Below are positions 26,293 to 41,765 of a DNA stretch of 64,000 nucleotides, piece by piece (within the stretch, counting starts at the first letter, position 1; each line of letters starts with the position of its first letter). A program made the translations under genes and the position numbers. Source of the DNA: Oceanobacter sp. 1_MG-2023 (lineage in GTDB: Bacteria; Pseudomonadota; Gammaproteobacteria; Pseudomonadales; Oceanobacteraceae); assembly GCF_030689025.1 (NCBI RefSeq), contig NZ_JAUYWA010000013.1, forward strand, positions 32,938 through 96,937. The letters run 5' to 3'. The notes beneath the pieces are model-generated. The model was given only the letters and a program-made list of their open reading frames with translations. It did not search any database and was not told the DNA's origin.

Positions 26293-28395
26293 ATGAATCT
26301 TTTAAATGCTGTACGCACTCTGGGCCGTACCTGGGTTGCAGCTTTGCTGATGCTTCAGGCCGGCCTGTCTTCCGCTGCCGTACTGAACGATATCGCTTTT
26401 TCATCACTTCCCGGTGATGTAACAGAAATCAGCCTGACATTTGACAGTGCGCCGCCGGAAATCAGTGGTTACACCATTGAAAAGCCAGCCCGTATTGCCA
26501 TTGATATGCCTGGTGTTGTCAGTGCCTTGAAAACAAAACGCCACCAGATCGGTGCTGGTAATGCCCGGTCGGCGGTTGTGGTCACTACCCAGGATCGTTC
26601 CCGGTTGGTGATTAATCTGTCTCGTATGGTTGCTTATACAACCAGTTCCAATGGCAATCTGTTGCTGATTCGTGTGGGAGCCAGTAATGAAGGGCAAATG
26701 ACCATAGAAAGTCAGTCGTCTTTGCTGGGCGGGGCGCCGGCTTCGGCAGGAATGAATGAACTGAAAGTGGTCAATGTTGATTTTCGACGTGGCGAGCAAG
26801 GCGATGGCCAGGTGCAGATCATGTTGAATGATGCCAAGGCGGCCGCCAATATCCGCAGGGAAGGATCAAAAATTATCGCCGACCTGTCTGGGGTTCGTTT
26901 GCCTAATGAGCTGAGCCGTCGCCTGGATGTGACTGACTTTGCTACTCCGGTTCAGTATGTGGACGCCAAGGATCATGAAGGTGGCACGCGCATTGTAATT
27001 GAGCCTGTCTCGGATGATTTTGAATACCTGGCTTATCAGACCGATCGTTTATTGTCGATTAACGTGACCAATCTGCCAGAAGAGGCGGCGGAAGAACGTA
27101 AGAAAAAATTCCCGTTCACGGGTGAAAAACTGTCACTTAATTTCCAGAATATTGAAGTCCGGGCGGTACTGCAGCTGATTGCAGATTTTACCGGCCTGAA
27201 TCTGGTCGCCTCGGATACGGTGCAAGGGAGTATTACTTTGCGGCTGCAAAATGTGCCGTGGGATCAGGCGTTGGACCTGGTATTGAAAACCAAGGCGCTT
27301 GGTAAACGTCAGCTGGGATCTGTACTGTTGATTGCACCGGCTGAAGAAATTGCTGCCCGTGAAAAAATAGAGCTGGAAGCTGTACGTCAGGTGGAAGAGC
27401 TGGCTCCGCTGGTGCAAGAGTTCATGCAGTTCAAATATGCCAAGGCGGCGGATATCGCAACGATCCTGACTTCCGACCAGGGGCTATTGTCTGAGCGCGG
27501 TACTGCTGTTGTGGATGAGCGTACCAATACGATTCTGATGAAAGATACCGCCTCGAATCTGGAAAAAGTACGTGAAGCTCTGGTAATGCTGGATGTGCCG
27601 GTGCGACAGGTATTGATTGAAGCCCGGATCGTGGCGGCATCGACGGCAGTTGGTGAAGAGCTGGGTGTCAAGTGGGGTGGTGGTTACTATCAGGATAATG
27701 GCTCCAACTGGGTGACTGCCGGTGGTAGTCAGCAAACCATTGAGGATACCAACCAGATTCTGTTTGATCGGGCATCCGGTGATGATGCCAGCGCATTGGA
27801 TCTGGATTCAGCCAATATCGTTGATTTTGGGGCAACCAGCTCATCGGCTTCGACCTTTGCCATTGGTTATCAGACTGTCGATTATCTGCTGGATCTGGAG
27901 TTGTCAGCCATTGAGACCGATGGTCGGGCGGAAATTGTTTCCCAGCCTCGGGTGATTACTGCCGATGGACAAACTGCCTTTATTGAATCCGGTACCCAGA
28001 TTCCATATGAAGAGTCAACGTCCAGTGGTGCGACCAGTGTGACCTTCAAGTCGGCGGTATTGCGACTGGAAGTGACACCTCAAATCACGCCGGATGATCG
28101 TATTATCATGGATCTGGTCATTAATCAGGACTCGGTGGGGGAAGATACTTCGGCCGGTCCGACGATTAATACCAATGCGGTACAGACTCAAGTGCTGGTA
28201 GATAATGGCGAAACTATCGTATTAGGTGGTATCTTCCGTTCTGAAGAAGTCAGGTCGGTCAGCAAGACGCCTTTCTTCGGGGATTTACCATTAATTGGAG
28301 CCCTGTTCCGTTACTCTAGCGTTTCGGATGACAAGAGCGAGTTACTTGTTTTCATCACGCCGAAGCTGGTGAAGGACTCCTTCAGCGCCAGATAG
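26293..28395 (+). CDS. pilQ: type IV pilus secretin PilQ
   Basis: A 700-residue outer-membrane secretin with a signal peptide (cut after LSSAA). Two AMIN domains (about 35-250) probably bind peptidoglycan. A secretin/TonB N-terminal domain (LSLNFQNIEVRAVLQLIADFTG begins it), an N1 domain and the secretin channel (from about 440, with VSQPRVITADGQTAFIESG and the end GDLPLIGALFRY) follow. It forms the pore through which the pilus leaves the cell. It is the last pil gene and stops 3 bp before aroK. Confidence 0.96.
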   Translation: MNLLNAVRTLGRTWVAALLMLQAGLSSAAVLNDIAFSSLPGDVTEISLTFDSAPPEISGYTIEKPARIAIDMPGVVSALKTKRHQIGAGNARSAVVVTTQDRSRLVINLSRMVAYTTSSNGNLLLIRVGASNEGQMTIESQSSLLGGAPASAGMNELKVVNVDFRRGEQGDGQVQIMLNDAKAAANIRREGSKIIADLSGVRLPNELSRRLDVTDFATPVQYVDAKDHEGGTRIVIEPVSDDFEYLAYQTDRLLSINVTNLPEEAAEERKKKFPFTGEKLSLNFQNIEVRAVLQLIADFTGLNLVASDTVQGSITLRLQNVPWDQALDLVLKTKALGKRQLGSVLLIAPAEEIAAREKIELEAVRQVEELAPLVQEFMQFKYAKAADIATILTSDQGLLSERGTAVVDERTNTILMKDTASNLEKVREALVMLDVPVRQVLIEARIVAASTAVGEELGVKWGGGYYQDNGSNWVTAGGSQQTIEDTNQILFDRASGDDASALDLDSANIVDFGATSSSASTFAIGYQTVDYLLDLELSAIETDGRAEIVSQPRVITADGQTAFIESGTQIPYEESTSSGATSVTFKSAVLRLEVTPQITPDDRIIMDLVINQDSVGEDTSAGPTINTNAVQTQVLVDNGETIVLGGIFRSEEVRSVSKTPFFGDLPLIGALFRYSSVSDDKSELLVFITPKLVKDSFSAR

Positions 28396-28398
28396 TCT

Positions 28399-28920
28399 AT
28401 GCCGTCCGAACAATCGATTTTTCTAATAGGGCCAATGGGAGCGGGTAAAACCACCATTGGCCGTTTGCTTTCCAGCGAGATGCATCTTGAATTTGTCGAT
28501 TCTGACAAATTTATCGAGGAGCGTTGTGGTGCCAATATTCCCTGGATCTTTGATATGGAAGGGGAAGCGGGTTTTCGTGATCGCGAAGAGCAGGCAATAG
28601 ATATCCTCACGCAACGCCAGGGTTTGGTTCTGGCGACGGGTGGTGGTGCTGTTATGAGGCCTGTTAATCGTCAGCATCTCGGAGGACGTGGCATTGTGGT
28701 GTATTTATGCACTTCCGTTGAGCAACAAATAGCCCGTACCTCAAAGGACAAAAATCGCCCTCTGTTACAAACAGCCAATCCAGCACAAGTGCTGCGAGAG
28801 TTGTTCCGCAAGCGTGACCCTCTGTATCGAGAAGTTGCCCACATCGTATTACAAACCGACCAGCGTAATCCTCGCTGGGTCGTCAATGAAATAAAAAAAC
28901 GTATTAAGGCCCTGTCATGA
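28399..28920 (+). CDS. aroK: shikimate kinase
   Basis: A 173-residue P-loop kinase of the shikimate pathway. The Walker A motif is [14 protein letters not shown]. Shikimate-binding residues are in DSDKFIEE (Asp), [11 protein letters not shown] (Arg) and ATGGGAV. The lid Arg is in DKNRPLL. It starts 3 bp after pilQ and overlaps aroB by 4 bp (ATGA), so pilus and aromatic genes form one transcriptional unit, as in other gammaproteobacteria. Confidence 0.96.
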   Translation: MPSEQSIFLIGPMGAGKTTIGRLLSSEMHLEFVDSDKFIEERCGANIPWIFDMEGEAGFRDREEQAIDILTQRQGLVLATGGGAVMRPVNRQHLGGRGIVVYLCTSVEQQIARTSKDKNRPLLQTANPAQVLRELFRKRDPLYREVAHIVLQTDQRNPRWVVNEIKKRIKALS

Positions 28921-30002
28921 TTACATTGACCGTAGAGCTGGCTGAGCGCAGCTACCCAATTTACATTGGTTCAGGGCTGTCCGCGACGCCAGAACTATTG
29001 ACTCGTCATATCCGTGGTAAACAGGTCATGATTGTTACCAATACTACGGTCGCGCCACTGTATCTGGATATGGTCAGGCAGATGCTGGATGGCTATCAGG
29101 TTGACAGTGTTGTTCTCCCTGATGGTGAGCAGTACAAAAACCTGGAAACACTGAATCTGATTTTTGACGCCTTGCTGGAGCAAGGACATAACCGCACCAC
29201 AACCCTGCTGGCATTGGGAGGTGGCGTGATTGGTGATATGTGTGGTTACGCGGCCGCCAGTTATCAGCGCGGGGTTGATTTTATTCAAATGCCGACCACG
29301 TTATTGTCACAGGTAGACTCTTCTGTTGGTGGTAAGACGGGCGTTAACCACCGCCTCGGTAAAAACATGATCGGTGCTTTCTATCAACCGCAAGCAGTCT
29401 TGATCGATACCGATACACTGACAACACTGCCATCTCGGGAAGTGTCGGCAGGCATGGCTGAAGTGATCAAGTACGGTCTGTTGGAAGACGTGGAATTTTA
29501 TCACTGGATTCAGCAGCATGTTGATGGACTGATGGCTGGAGATGGAGCTCTGCTGGCACAGGCGATTCACACCTCTTGCGCTTGCAAAGCCCGTGTCGTG
29601 GCTCAGGATGAGCGTGAAGGAGGCATTCGCGCCATATTGAATCTTGGTCATACCTTCGGACACGCGATTGAGTCCCATCAGGGTTACGGCCAATGGTTGC
29701 ATGGCGAAGCCGTGGGTACCGGGTTGTTGATGGCGGCGGATCTTTCGTGTCGTATGGGAGCCATATCGAGTGCAGACGTTGCTGAACTGAAGGCACTACT
29801 CATCCGCAGCTCTCTTCCGGTATTGCCTCCGGAAAATATGAGCGAAGAGGATTTTTTATCGCGGATGAGTCTGGATAAAAAAGTACTTGATGGTCGTATC
29901 CGACTGGTATTGTTACGCCGAATTGGACAAGCCTATATCACCTCAGATATAGACCGGACGCAGCTTTGCCAGACACTGGCAATGGCCGCATTAAACGGTT
30001 AA
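28917..30002 (+). CDS. aroB: 3-dehydroquinate synthase
   Basis: A 361-residue NAD- and metal-dependent enzyme that cyclises DAHP to 3-dehydroquinate. The NAD-binding [14 protein letters not shown], the [19 protein letters not shown] block and the metal ligands in HTFGHAIES and WLHGEAV are intact. The start overlaps the aroK stop. damX follows 20 bp later. Confidence 0.97.
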   Translation: MITLTVELAERSYPIYIGSGLSATPELLTRHIRGKQVMIVTNTTVAPLYLDMVRQMLDGYQVDSVVLPDGEQYKNLETLNLIFDALLEQGHNRTTTLLALGGGVIGDMCGYAAASYQRGVDFIQMPTTLLSQVDSSVGGKTGVNHRLGKNMIGAFYQPQAVLIDTDTLTTLPSREVSAGMAEVIKYGLLEDVEFYHWIQQHVDGLMAGDGALLAQAIHTSCACKARVVAQDEREGGIRAILNLGHTFGHAIESHQGYGQWLHGEAVGTGLLMAADLSCRMGAISSADVAELKALLIRSSLPVLPPENMSEEDFLSRMSLDKKVLDGRIRLVLLRRIGQAYITSDIDRTQLCQTLAMAALNG

Positions 30003-30022
30003 CCCCAACGCACGGAGGCCAT

Positions 30023-31549
30023 ATGGTATCGCCACTTTCTCAGGCGCCGGGTCAGGATATTTATGCGTCACCGGCCCGTTATCTCGAGCTGATTTGTCAC
30101 CTGAGTTGCTATTCCCCTCTGATGATGCTGATCCGGTATCAGTCCGAGGCAGATGGAGACTCGCTTGCCGCTGCTGTTGCCCGGCATTATGCGGATTCCA
30201 GTCTGGTGTTGCCCCTCGTGGCCGAGGATTTGCAAAAGACCCGGACGCTTATTGGCCAGCTGGCAGGGGCTCTGGGGGTGACCAAACTGCCTGTTGATGA
30301 AGTGGTGGCGCGAGAGGTGTTGCTGGAGCAGGCACGTATCCGTGCGGAGACGGCCGACCCGCTATTGGTTATTGTCTCCCGGGCGGAGAGACTGCCTGCC
30401 GAGATGTTGCTGGCATTGTCCCAGTTTGCCTTGATGTCATCCCATGCTATTTCCTTTTGTCTGTTTGGACGTGAGGGCTTTGATGACGGCTTGAAAGAAG
30501 GCCCTGCGAGCGCGTCCATGTATCGTATTTCCTTGTTGGCACCTGAGGGGGCGCCCGAGCCTGAAGCGGCCATGCAAGCTGTTGCTGATACAAATTCCGG
30601 GGTGCAACAATCATCCGTAAAATCACCCAAGTCAGCAGAATCAGTAGCGCTGCCCAAGCGAGCAGAACCGTCCAGACCAGCAGAACCATCCAGGCCAACA
30701 GAACCATCCAGGCCAGTGGAGCCGGTCGCGACTACAAAGCGAGAGCCAGGATTCACAACAAAGAGTGATTTTGCAGACCTGCAGCTGGATGGTATCGACT
30801 TGAGCTCAACCAGCTCGCGCTCCTCTGCTCCATCATCGTCCAGCAGCAGGCGCTTTGATTGGTGCTTGCCAAACCTGAGTCAGCTGGATACCAATGCGTT
30901 GTTAAGTCAGCTGCGCTCTCCGCTGGCACTCGCCTTTATGACTGCCATTCTGTTGATCTTCATCGTTATCGGATTGTTGTCAGGAGGAGATGAAGACAGT
31001 GCCGTTGCCACCACGGTACTCCAGGTGCCAATGCCACCGGTGATTGCCCGGCCTGAAGCTGATTTGGCAGCAATGCCTGCAGAGGATTTACCTGTGCCTT
31101 CACAGGCCAGCAGGAATCCGACAAACTCCAGTAGTCAGGGTGCAGTCGCTGGTCGAACAGACACATCAGCGGTCGTCTCTACGCCGGCCTCACCAGTAGC
31201 GGCAGTTTCTGCGCCGCAGGCGCCGGTAGAGAAAGCATCGGTATCACGGCTATCCGGCTATCCGGCCTGGTTTGCCAAGGACAACGCCTGGGCAGTTCAG
31301 CTGTTGGGGACTTCCGAGCAACAGGGTGCGCGTGATTTTGTTACCAAGTGGCAGTCCGGAGCGGATGGCAAGCTGGTTTGGTATCGTAGCCAGAGAAATG
31401 GCCAGCCCTGGTACGTGGTGATTGCGGGAGCATTTTCTTCTCGGGAAGATGCGGCGGCATGGGTCAAAAAACGGCCAGCTGGCTTAAAAACAGACTCTCC
31501 CTGGATTCGGGAAATGAGCCAGATTTCCCCTTCAGTTGAGCCCCGATAA
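30023..31549 (+). CDS. damX: DamX-like SPOR-domain cell-division protein
   Basis: A 508-residue protein in the conserved aroKB-damX position. The N-terminal 180 residues resemble the ATPase-like domain of DamX but no clear Walker A remains. A Pro/Ser/Arg-rich linker follows (about 205-300), then one transmembrane helix (about 300-320), a Pro/Ala-rich region and a C-terminal SPOR domain (about 423-505: AWAVQLLGTSEQQGARDF, GQPWYVVIAGAFSSREDA). SPOR domains bind denuded peptidoglycan at the division septum. The membrane helix lies mid-protein, so the C-terminal part is periplasmic. The ATG at 30023 follows ACGGAGG. Confidence 0.85.
   Translation: MVSPLSQAPGQDIYASPARYLELICHLSCYSPLMMLIRYQSEADGDSLAAAVARHYADSSLVLPLVAEDLQKTRTLIGQLAGALGVTKLPVDEVVAREVLLEQARIRAETADPLLVIVSRAERLPAEMLLALSQFALMSSHAISFCLFGREGFDDGLKEGPASASMYRISLLAPEGAPEPEAAMQAVADTNSGVQQSSVKSPKSAESVALPKRAEPSRPAEPSRPTEPSRPVEPVATTKREPGFTTKSDFADLQLDGIDLSSTSSRSSAPSSSSSRRFDWCLPNLSQLDTNALLSQLRSPLALAFMTAILLIFIVIGLLSGGDEDSAVATTVLQVPMPPVIARPEADLAAMPAEDLPVPSQASRNPTNSSSQGAVAGRTDTSAVVSTPASPVAAVSAPQAPVEKASVSRLSGYPAWFAKDNAWAVQLLGTSEQQGARDFVTKWQSGADGKLVWYRSQRNGQPWYVVIAGAFSSREDAAAWVKKRPAGLKTDSPWIREMSQISPSVEPR
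30662..30715 (+). repeat. three tandem 18-bp repeats inside damX
   Basis: Three 18-bp units (30662-30679, 30680-30697, 30698-30715) encode (A/T)EPSRP each and differ at only a few bases. They lie in the disordered linker before the membrane helix, so copy number can change without breaking the frame. Confidence 0.85.
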
Positions 31550-31611
31550 GCGGCTTTTCAGCCAGCCGTTTGTGATCGTTACTGGCCTGCTGGCCGGGGC
31601 ATATTTGTTAG

Positions 31612-31645
31612 AGGACGCCTGGATGTGTAGAATGAGCGTCCTTTT
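31612..31645 (+). terminator. candidate terminator after damX / gltB leader hairpin
   Basis: AGGACGC (31612-31618) pairs with GCGTCCT (31636-31642) and is followed by T residues to 31645. The 17-nt loop is large. It is the first of three consecutive inverted repeats before gltB; the others are a near-palindrome at 31656-31672 and CGGCTG/CAGCCG at 31675-31690. Confidence 0.45.
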
Positions 31646-31730
31646 GTCTCTATGTTGCTCAAATTTTGAGCACTCGGCTGTTCCCAGCCGCAAATAATTT
31701 TAATAGCATTTTTTTGGTGAGAGCTGTTCT

Positions 31731-37650
<5,920 letters not shown>

Positions 37651-37678
37651 TAAATTTTGTTTTTGTGACAGAACGTAG

Positions 37679-37704
37679 AAAACGCGGCATTAGCCGCGTT
37701 TTTT
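37679..37704 (+). terminator. Rho-independent terminator of gltBD
   Basis: A ten-base stem AAAACGCGGC (37679-37688) pairs with GCCGCGTTTT (37693-37702) around ATTA, with six T residues from 37699. It lies 29 bp after the gltD stop. Confidence 0.92.
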
Positions 37705-37790
37705 GTGTATGGCTGTTGTTCGTATGTAAATGTTATCCTTCCCGACCTGTTGTGAAATCGTCTGGAACTGCCCGAAAGGAGCTTGTCGTT

Positions 37791-40502
37791 ATGTCATTGC
37801 GCGATTTGTTGTTGCTGGTTTTGCTTGCTGGAACCTTGTCTGCGTGCGGAGGAGGAGAGTCTGTTGCGGACGCTAGCGCAGGAGATAGCAGTTCAGATGA
37901 CACCGACGATACCGACGACACAGATGATAGCGATGATTCGGATCTTACAGAAGAGACGGTGATTGAAGCATTGGGAAATGGTACTGGTGCTGATTTTGAG
38001 GAGGGTGCTATCGCCTCGTCGGAAGATTATGTGCTTGTTGGCGGCAGTGTTACATTGACCATCGATGGTGTTGATCAGAATGACAGTAATTCATCACTGA
38101 CCAGCGACAGTTATTACTACACATTCACATCTGACTGCTCCTTGGGTTTGTTCTCCATTGCGTCTTCCTACACCAGTACGGGGTCTGTTTCTTCTACCTA
38201 TCGCAACAAGGGATGTAGTGGTGGTGATACCATTACAGCAACGCTGTATTCTGATGCATCTTCCAGTACTGAGCTGGCAACTGCTACGGTGTTTGTCAGC
38301 ACGGACTACCCGTCCCTGGGGACCGATAGCGGTATTTCCTTTACGGAAGGGCAGCTGGAAGGTGACCTGGAAATCTCCGACGAAGACAGTACCGACCTCT
38401 CTGTGAATATTGTTAATCCATTGTCTTCCAATGCGCTGGTGACGGACGATAGTTATATCATTGAATGGTATAGCGATTGTGCTGATGGCGAGTTTTCTGT
38501 ATCGCGTGAAACCAATTCTGATGGGACTTTCAGCACCAGTTACAATGCTGACTATACGACCTGTCCTGGCGACAATAACCTGACGCTACTGTTGTTTGGT
38601 GATACGGATACCGAATGCAGTCTTACGGATACCGACAGCTGTTATGTTGTCATGACGTCGGTTGTAACTGTTGAACAAGGGGTTGAACCTAAATTAGGTG
38701 TGCTTGACGATGATGAGTTCTATACCGAGTTGCTGGTGAATGGTATTCGTGAAAGTGAATATGGTGATGATCCAACTTCGGAAAACGTCAGTGACGAGCT
38801 CAAGTTATCTGCGGGTGGCACCATGCTGATCACCGCTAATATTGTTGATGATAATGATGATGACAACTTGGCTACAGGTACAACCTATGGTGTCAGTCTG
38901 GAATCCAGCTGTGTCGAAGATGGCACAGCTACTCTGGATTCGGATGAAAAAACAACAACGACGGGTACGGTAACTTTTACCTATACTGCGAATGGCTGCC
39001 TGGAAGACGCTTTCTCGGCCAATCTTTACTCCGTTGAAAGTGGAGAGCTGGCGACTCAGCTTAATGATGATGAAGTCACTGGTATTATTTTTATCCAGTC
39101 TGCAGAAGTTGGAGCGATTACGTTCACCAGTGTATCGGAACCCTATATCTCACTGAAAAATATTGGGGATGCGGTACTGCCAAAGCAGAGTACTGTTACC
39201 TTTACTGTGGTGGATAAGCAGGGAGAAGTTGTTGAAGGTCAAGAAGTCTCCTTTGAATTGACCAATACAACGGGGGGAATCACACTTGGTAGCGGAGAAG
39301 TAACTGACTCCGACGTAACCGACTCCGGCGGTCAGGTTACTGCAATTATTAACTCCGGGACATCACACGCTGTGACATCGGTTCGTGCAACGACGGAAAC
39401 CAGCGATGGCACATCCATCAGCACAACCTCTCAAGCAATTTCAATTACGACCGGTATTGCCGACCAGGACAGCTTTGATATTGCCGTCGATATCTTTAAC
39501 CCCGGAGCGTATGCCACAAACGGCACTGAAGTATCAGTGACTGTATACGCAGCCGACCAGTATCAGAACCCGGTTGCTGATGGCACTGTTGTGAACTTTA
39601 CTGCGGAAAGCGGCACGATTGAATCTTACTGTGTAACCACCACAGGTACGTGCTCTGTCACCTGGTACAGTAGTGGTGTTCGTCCAGGAAAGCATGAAGC
39701 CAGCCTGGATAGGGTGAACGAAATTGATCCTCAGGGACGGGTATATGACGGCTTTATTGAGGATAGTGACTGTGTGAGCACTGTATGTGGTATGACTACG
39801 ATCACTGCCTACACCGTAGGTGAATCCAGTTATACCGATACCAATGGTAATGGTACTTTTGATGTTCTGGATGATACCGGCGCTGAACCTTATGTTAGCT
39901 ATCCGGAAGCTTTCCGTGACGATAACTGGAATGAAGCGCTGGATACCAATTCTGATGGTCAGGTAGTTGAGGCTTTTTTCGACTTTGATACCGATGGGGC
40001 TTACGACGAGGCACCAACCGTCTTTCAGGGACTCGTCTGTTCAGACTCTGCTATTAATGCTGATACTGCAGGTGAAAGTCACTGTGACTCCTTGATGCAT
40101 GTACGAGACAGTATCCGGATCGTTCAGAGTTATGCCGAAGCGCCGAATATGCGCTTCTATACGTATGATGGCACCTCATATACGGAAATCAGCGGTATTA
40201 CACTCGGCACCAGTGGTGAGTTCTATGTATTGCTACAGGATTGGAATGGCAATGCTCCTGCTAATGGAACTACCTTGTCGGTTGAAGGCGATGGTTATGA
40301 AATCTATGGTTCTTCGGGTACGGTGAGTAATTCGATTGGTCTCCTATATGGGGAAACCTATAACGGCCTAGCGACTACTGGCTTACCTAGTTATGGAATG
40401 CTTTATAACGTGTCATTTGAAGCTGAAGACGAGCCTGAATCCATTTCCGTTACAGCAACGTATGGGGATCTGGAAAACTCCGTTATATTTCTGACTCCCT
40501 AG
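37791..40502 (+). CDS. large acidic Ig-like surface lipoprotein
   Basis: A 903-residue predicted lipoprotein; signal peptide [19 protein letters not shown], Cys19, with AAAGGAG before the ATG. A Ser/Asp-rich stalk of DDT/DDS repeats follows. Then come about three related beta-domains, each with a Cys pair (for example SDCSLGLFS with [17 protein letters not shown] with NGCLEDA). Two Big_1-like domains follow ([22 protein letters not shown] and [21 protein letters not shown]). The C-terminal third has Asp-rich, EF-hand-like loops ([32 protein letters not shown]) that may bind calcium. Such proteins usually sit on the cell surface and serve in adhesion. The protein is not recognised by name. It stands alone between gltD and hemE. 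Confidence 0.75.
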   Translation: MSLRDLLLLVLLAGTLSACGGGESVADASAGDSSSDDTDDTDDTDDSDDSDLTEETVIEALGNGTGADFEEGAIASSEDYVLVGGSVTLTIDGVDQNDSNSSLTSDSYYYTFTSDCSLGLFSIASSYTSTGSVSSTYRNKGCSGGDTITATLYSDASSSTELATATVFVSTDYPSLGTDSGISFTEGQLEGDLEISDEDSTDLSVNIVNPLSSNALVTDDSYIIEWYSDCADGEFSVSRETNSDGTFSTSYNADYTTCPGDNNLTLLLFGDTDTECSLTDTDSCYVVMTSVVTVEQGVEPKLGVLDDDEFYTELLVNGIRESEYGDDPTSENVSDELKLSAGGTMLITANIVDDNDDDNLATGTTYGVSLESSCVEDGTATLDSDEKTTTTGTVTFTYTANGCLEDAFSANLYSVESGELATQLNDDEVTGIIFIQSAEVGAITFTSVSEPYISLKNIGDAVLPKQSTVTFTVVDKQGEVVEGQEVSFELTNTTGGITLGSGEVTDSDVTDSGGQVTAIINSGTSHAVTSVRATTETSDGTSISTTSQAISITTGIADQDSFDIAVDIFNPGAYATNGTEVSVTVYAADQYQNPVADGTVVNFTAESGTIESYCVTTTGTCSVTWYSSGVRPGKHEASLDRVNEIDPQGRVYDGFIEDSDCVSTVCGMTTITAYTVGESSYTDTNGNGTFDVLDDTGAEPYVSYPEAFRDDNWNEALDTNSDGQVVEAFFDFDTDGAYDEAPTVFQGLVCSDSAINADTAGESHCDSLMHVRDSIRIVQSYAEAPNMRFYTYDGTSYTEISGITLGTSGEFYVLLQDWNGNAPANGTTLSVEGDGYEIYGSSGTVSNSIGLLYGETYNGLATTGLPSYGMLYNVSFEAEDEPESISVTATYGDLENSVIFLTP
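37896..37940 (+). repeat. five tandem 9-bp units encoding Asp-Asp-Thr/Ser
   Basis: Five units of nine bases each (GAYGAY plus a Thr or Ser codon) encode [15 protein letters not shown] directly after the lipoprotein Cys region. The units vary at third positions, so slippage is possible but not strongly favoured. Confidence 0.8.
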
Positions 40503-40541
40503 TAGTAACTACAAATCAATTACCCTCGTATCATTTCTGCT

Positions 40542-40578
40542 ATCATCCGTCGCTGGTACACTTCCAGCGACGGATGAT
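40542..40578 (+). promoter_or_regulatory. perfect 15-bp hairpin reaching the hemE ribosome-binding region
   Basis: ATCATCCGTCGCTGG (40542-40556) and CCAGCGACGGATGAT (40564-40578) are perfect complements with a 7-nt loop. The right arm ends four bases before the hemE ATG at 40583 and contains the only Shine-Dalgarno-like bases (CGGA, 40571-40574). No T run follows, so it is not a classic terminator. It could control hemE translation or mark the end of the lipoprotein transcript. Confidence 0.7.
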
Positions 40579-40582
40579 TTGC

Positions 40583-41647
40583 ATGGACCCAGTTAAAAAC
40601 GACCGCTTTCTCAAGGCGCTGCTGCGCCAACCAGTTGATCGTACCCCCATATGGATGATGCGTCAGGCCGGACGTTACCTGCCTGAATATCGCTCCAGTC
40701 GGGGAGAAGCCGGCGACTTTATGTCGTTGTGCAAAAATCCCGAATTGGCCTGTGAGGTAACGCTTCAGCCTCTGGAGCGCTTTCCGCTCGATGCCGCTAT
40801 TCTGTTTTCCGATATTCTGACCATTCCGGATGCCATGGGCCTGGGCCTGTATTTTGAAACAGGGGAAGGACCGCGTTTCAAAAAGGTTATCCGTACCGCC
40901 GCGGATGTTCAGCAGTTGAAGGTTGTGAATACCGAGTCCGACCTGAATTACGTCTTGAAAGCGGTGACGACCATTCACTCTGAGCTGAATGGCCGTGTAC
41001 CTCTGATCGGTTTCTCCGGCAGTCCCTGGACCTTGGCAACCTATATGGTTGAAGGTGGCTCGTCGAAGGACTTCCGTCATGTGAAAGCGATGATGTACGA
41101 CACGCCGGAAGTCATGCATCAGCTGCTGGATGTGCTTGCCAAATCGGTGATTGATTATCTTAATGCCCAGATTCGGGCCGGAGCCCAGGCGGTACAGATT
41201 TTTGATACCTGGGGCGGCAGTCTGAGTGATGTGGCGTATCAGGAATTTTCGCTGCGCTATATGCGTCAAATTGTAGAAGGCCTGACGCGGGTGTATGACG
41301 GCCAGCAGATTCCTGTGATCCTGTTTACCAAAGGCGGAGGGCAGTGGCTGGAGTCGATGGCTGACACCGGAGCCGATGCATTGGGGCTGGACTGGACAAC
41401 CGATATGGGTCAGGCGCGTCAGCGTGTTGGCAGCAAGGTTGCGTTGCAAGGCAATATGGACCCATCGGTGTTATATGCCTCGCCTGCAACAATTCGTGCC
41501 GAAGTTAAACGTATTCTCGATAGCTATGGTTATGGTACCGGGCATGTTTTTAACCTGGGTCACGGTATCCATCAGTTTGTGGACCCTGAACGAGCCAAGG
41601 CTTTTGTTGAAGCGGTGGTTGAGTTAAGCCCGGCGTATCACGGCTAG
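40583..41647 (+). CDS. hemE: uroporphyrinogen decarboxylase
   Basis: A 354-residue cytosolic enzyme of haem synthesis that removes four carboxyl groups from uroporphyrinogen III. The N-terminal signature [16 protein letters not shown] contains the substrate Arg residues. The catalytic Asp is in [16 protein letters not shown]. The second signature [17 protein letters not shown] is present, and the end [13 protein letters not shown] is intact. The ATG at 40583 is preferred over the one at 40574, because alignment to the family starts at about [13 protein letters not shown]. The hairpin just upstream may affect its translation. Confidence 0.97.
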   Translation: MDPVKNDRFLKALLRQPVDRTPIWMMRQAGRYLPEYRSSRGEAGDFMSLCKNPELACEVTLQPLERFPLDAAILFSDILTIPDAMGLGLYFETGEGPRFKKVIRTAADVQQLKVVNTESDLNYVLKAVTTIHSELNGRVPLIGFSGSPWTLATYMVEGGSSKDFRHVKAMMYDTPEVMHQLLDVLAKSVIDYLNAQIRAGAQAVQIFDTWGGSLSDVAYQEFSLRYMRQIVEGLTRVYDGQQIPVILFTKGGGQWLESMADTGADALGLDWTTDMGQARQRVGSKVALQGNMDPSVLYASPATIRAEVKRILDSYGYGTGHVFNLGHGIHQFVDPERAKAFVEAVVELSPAYHG

Positions 41648-41664
41648 ACCGACGATAATGACGA

Positions 41665-41692
41665 CAATAGAGATGCGGGTTTATCTCTGTTG
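41665..41692. other. imperfect inverted repeat between hemE and radA
   Basis: CAATAGAGAT (41665-41674) and ATCTCTGTTG (41683-41692) pair over ten positions with one wobble around an 8-nt loop. It lies between the convergent hemE and radA stops and could contribute to transcript ends, but lacks a T tract. Confidence 0.35.
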
Positions 41693-41765
41693 CTGCCCGC
41701 CAATCCTTGATTGTGCGGGCCGTCCGGTTGTCAGGCGAAGCGACTGAGCGTGATTTGTATCTGTG

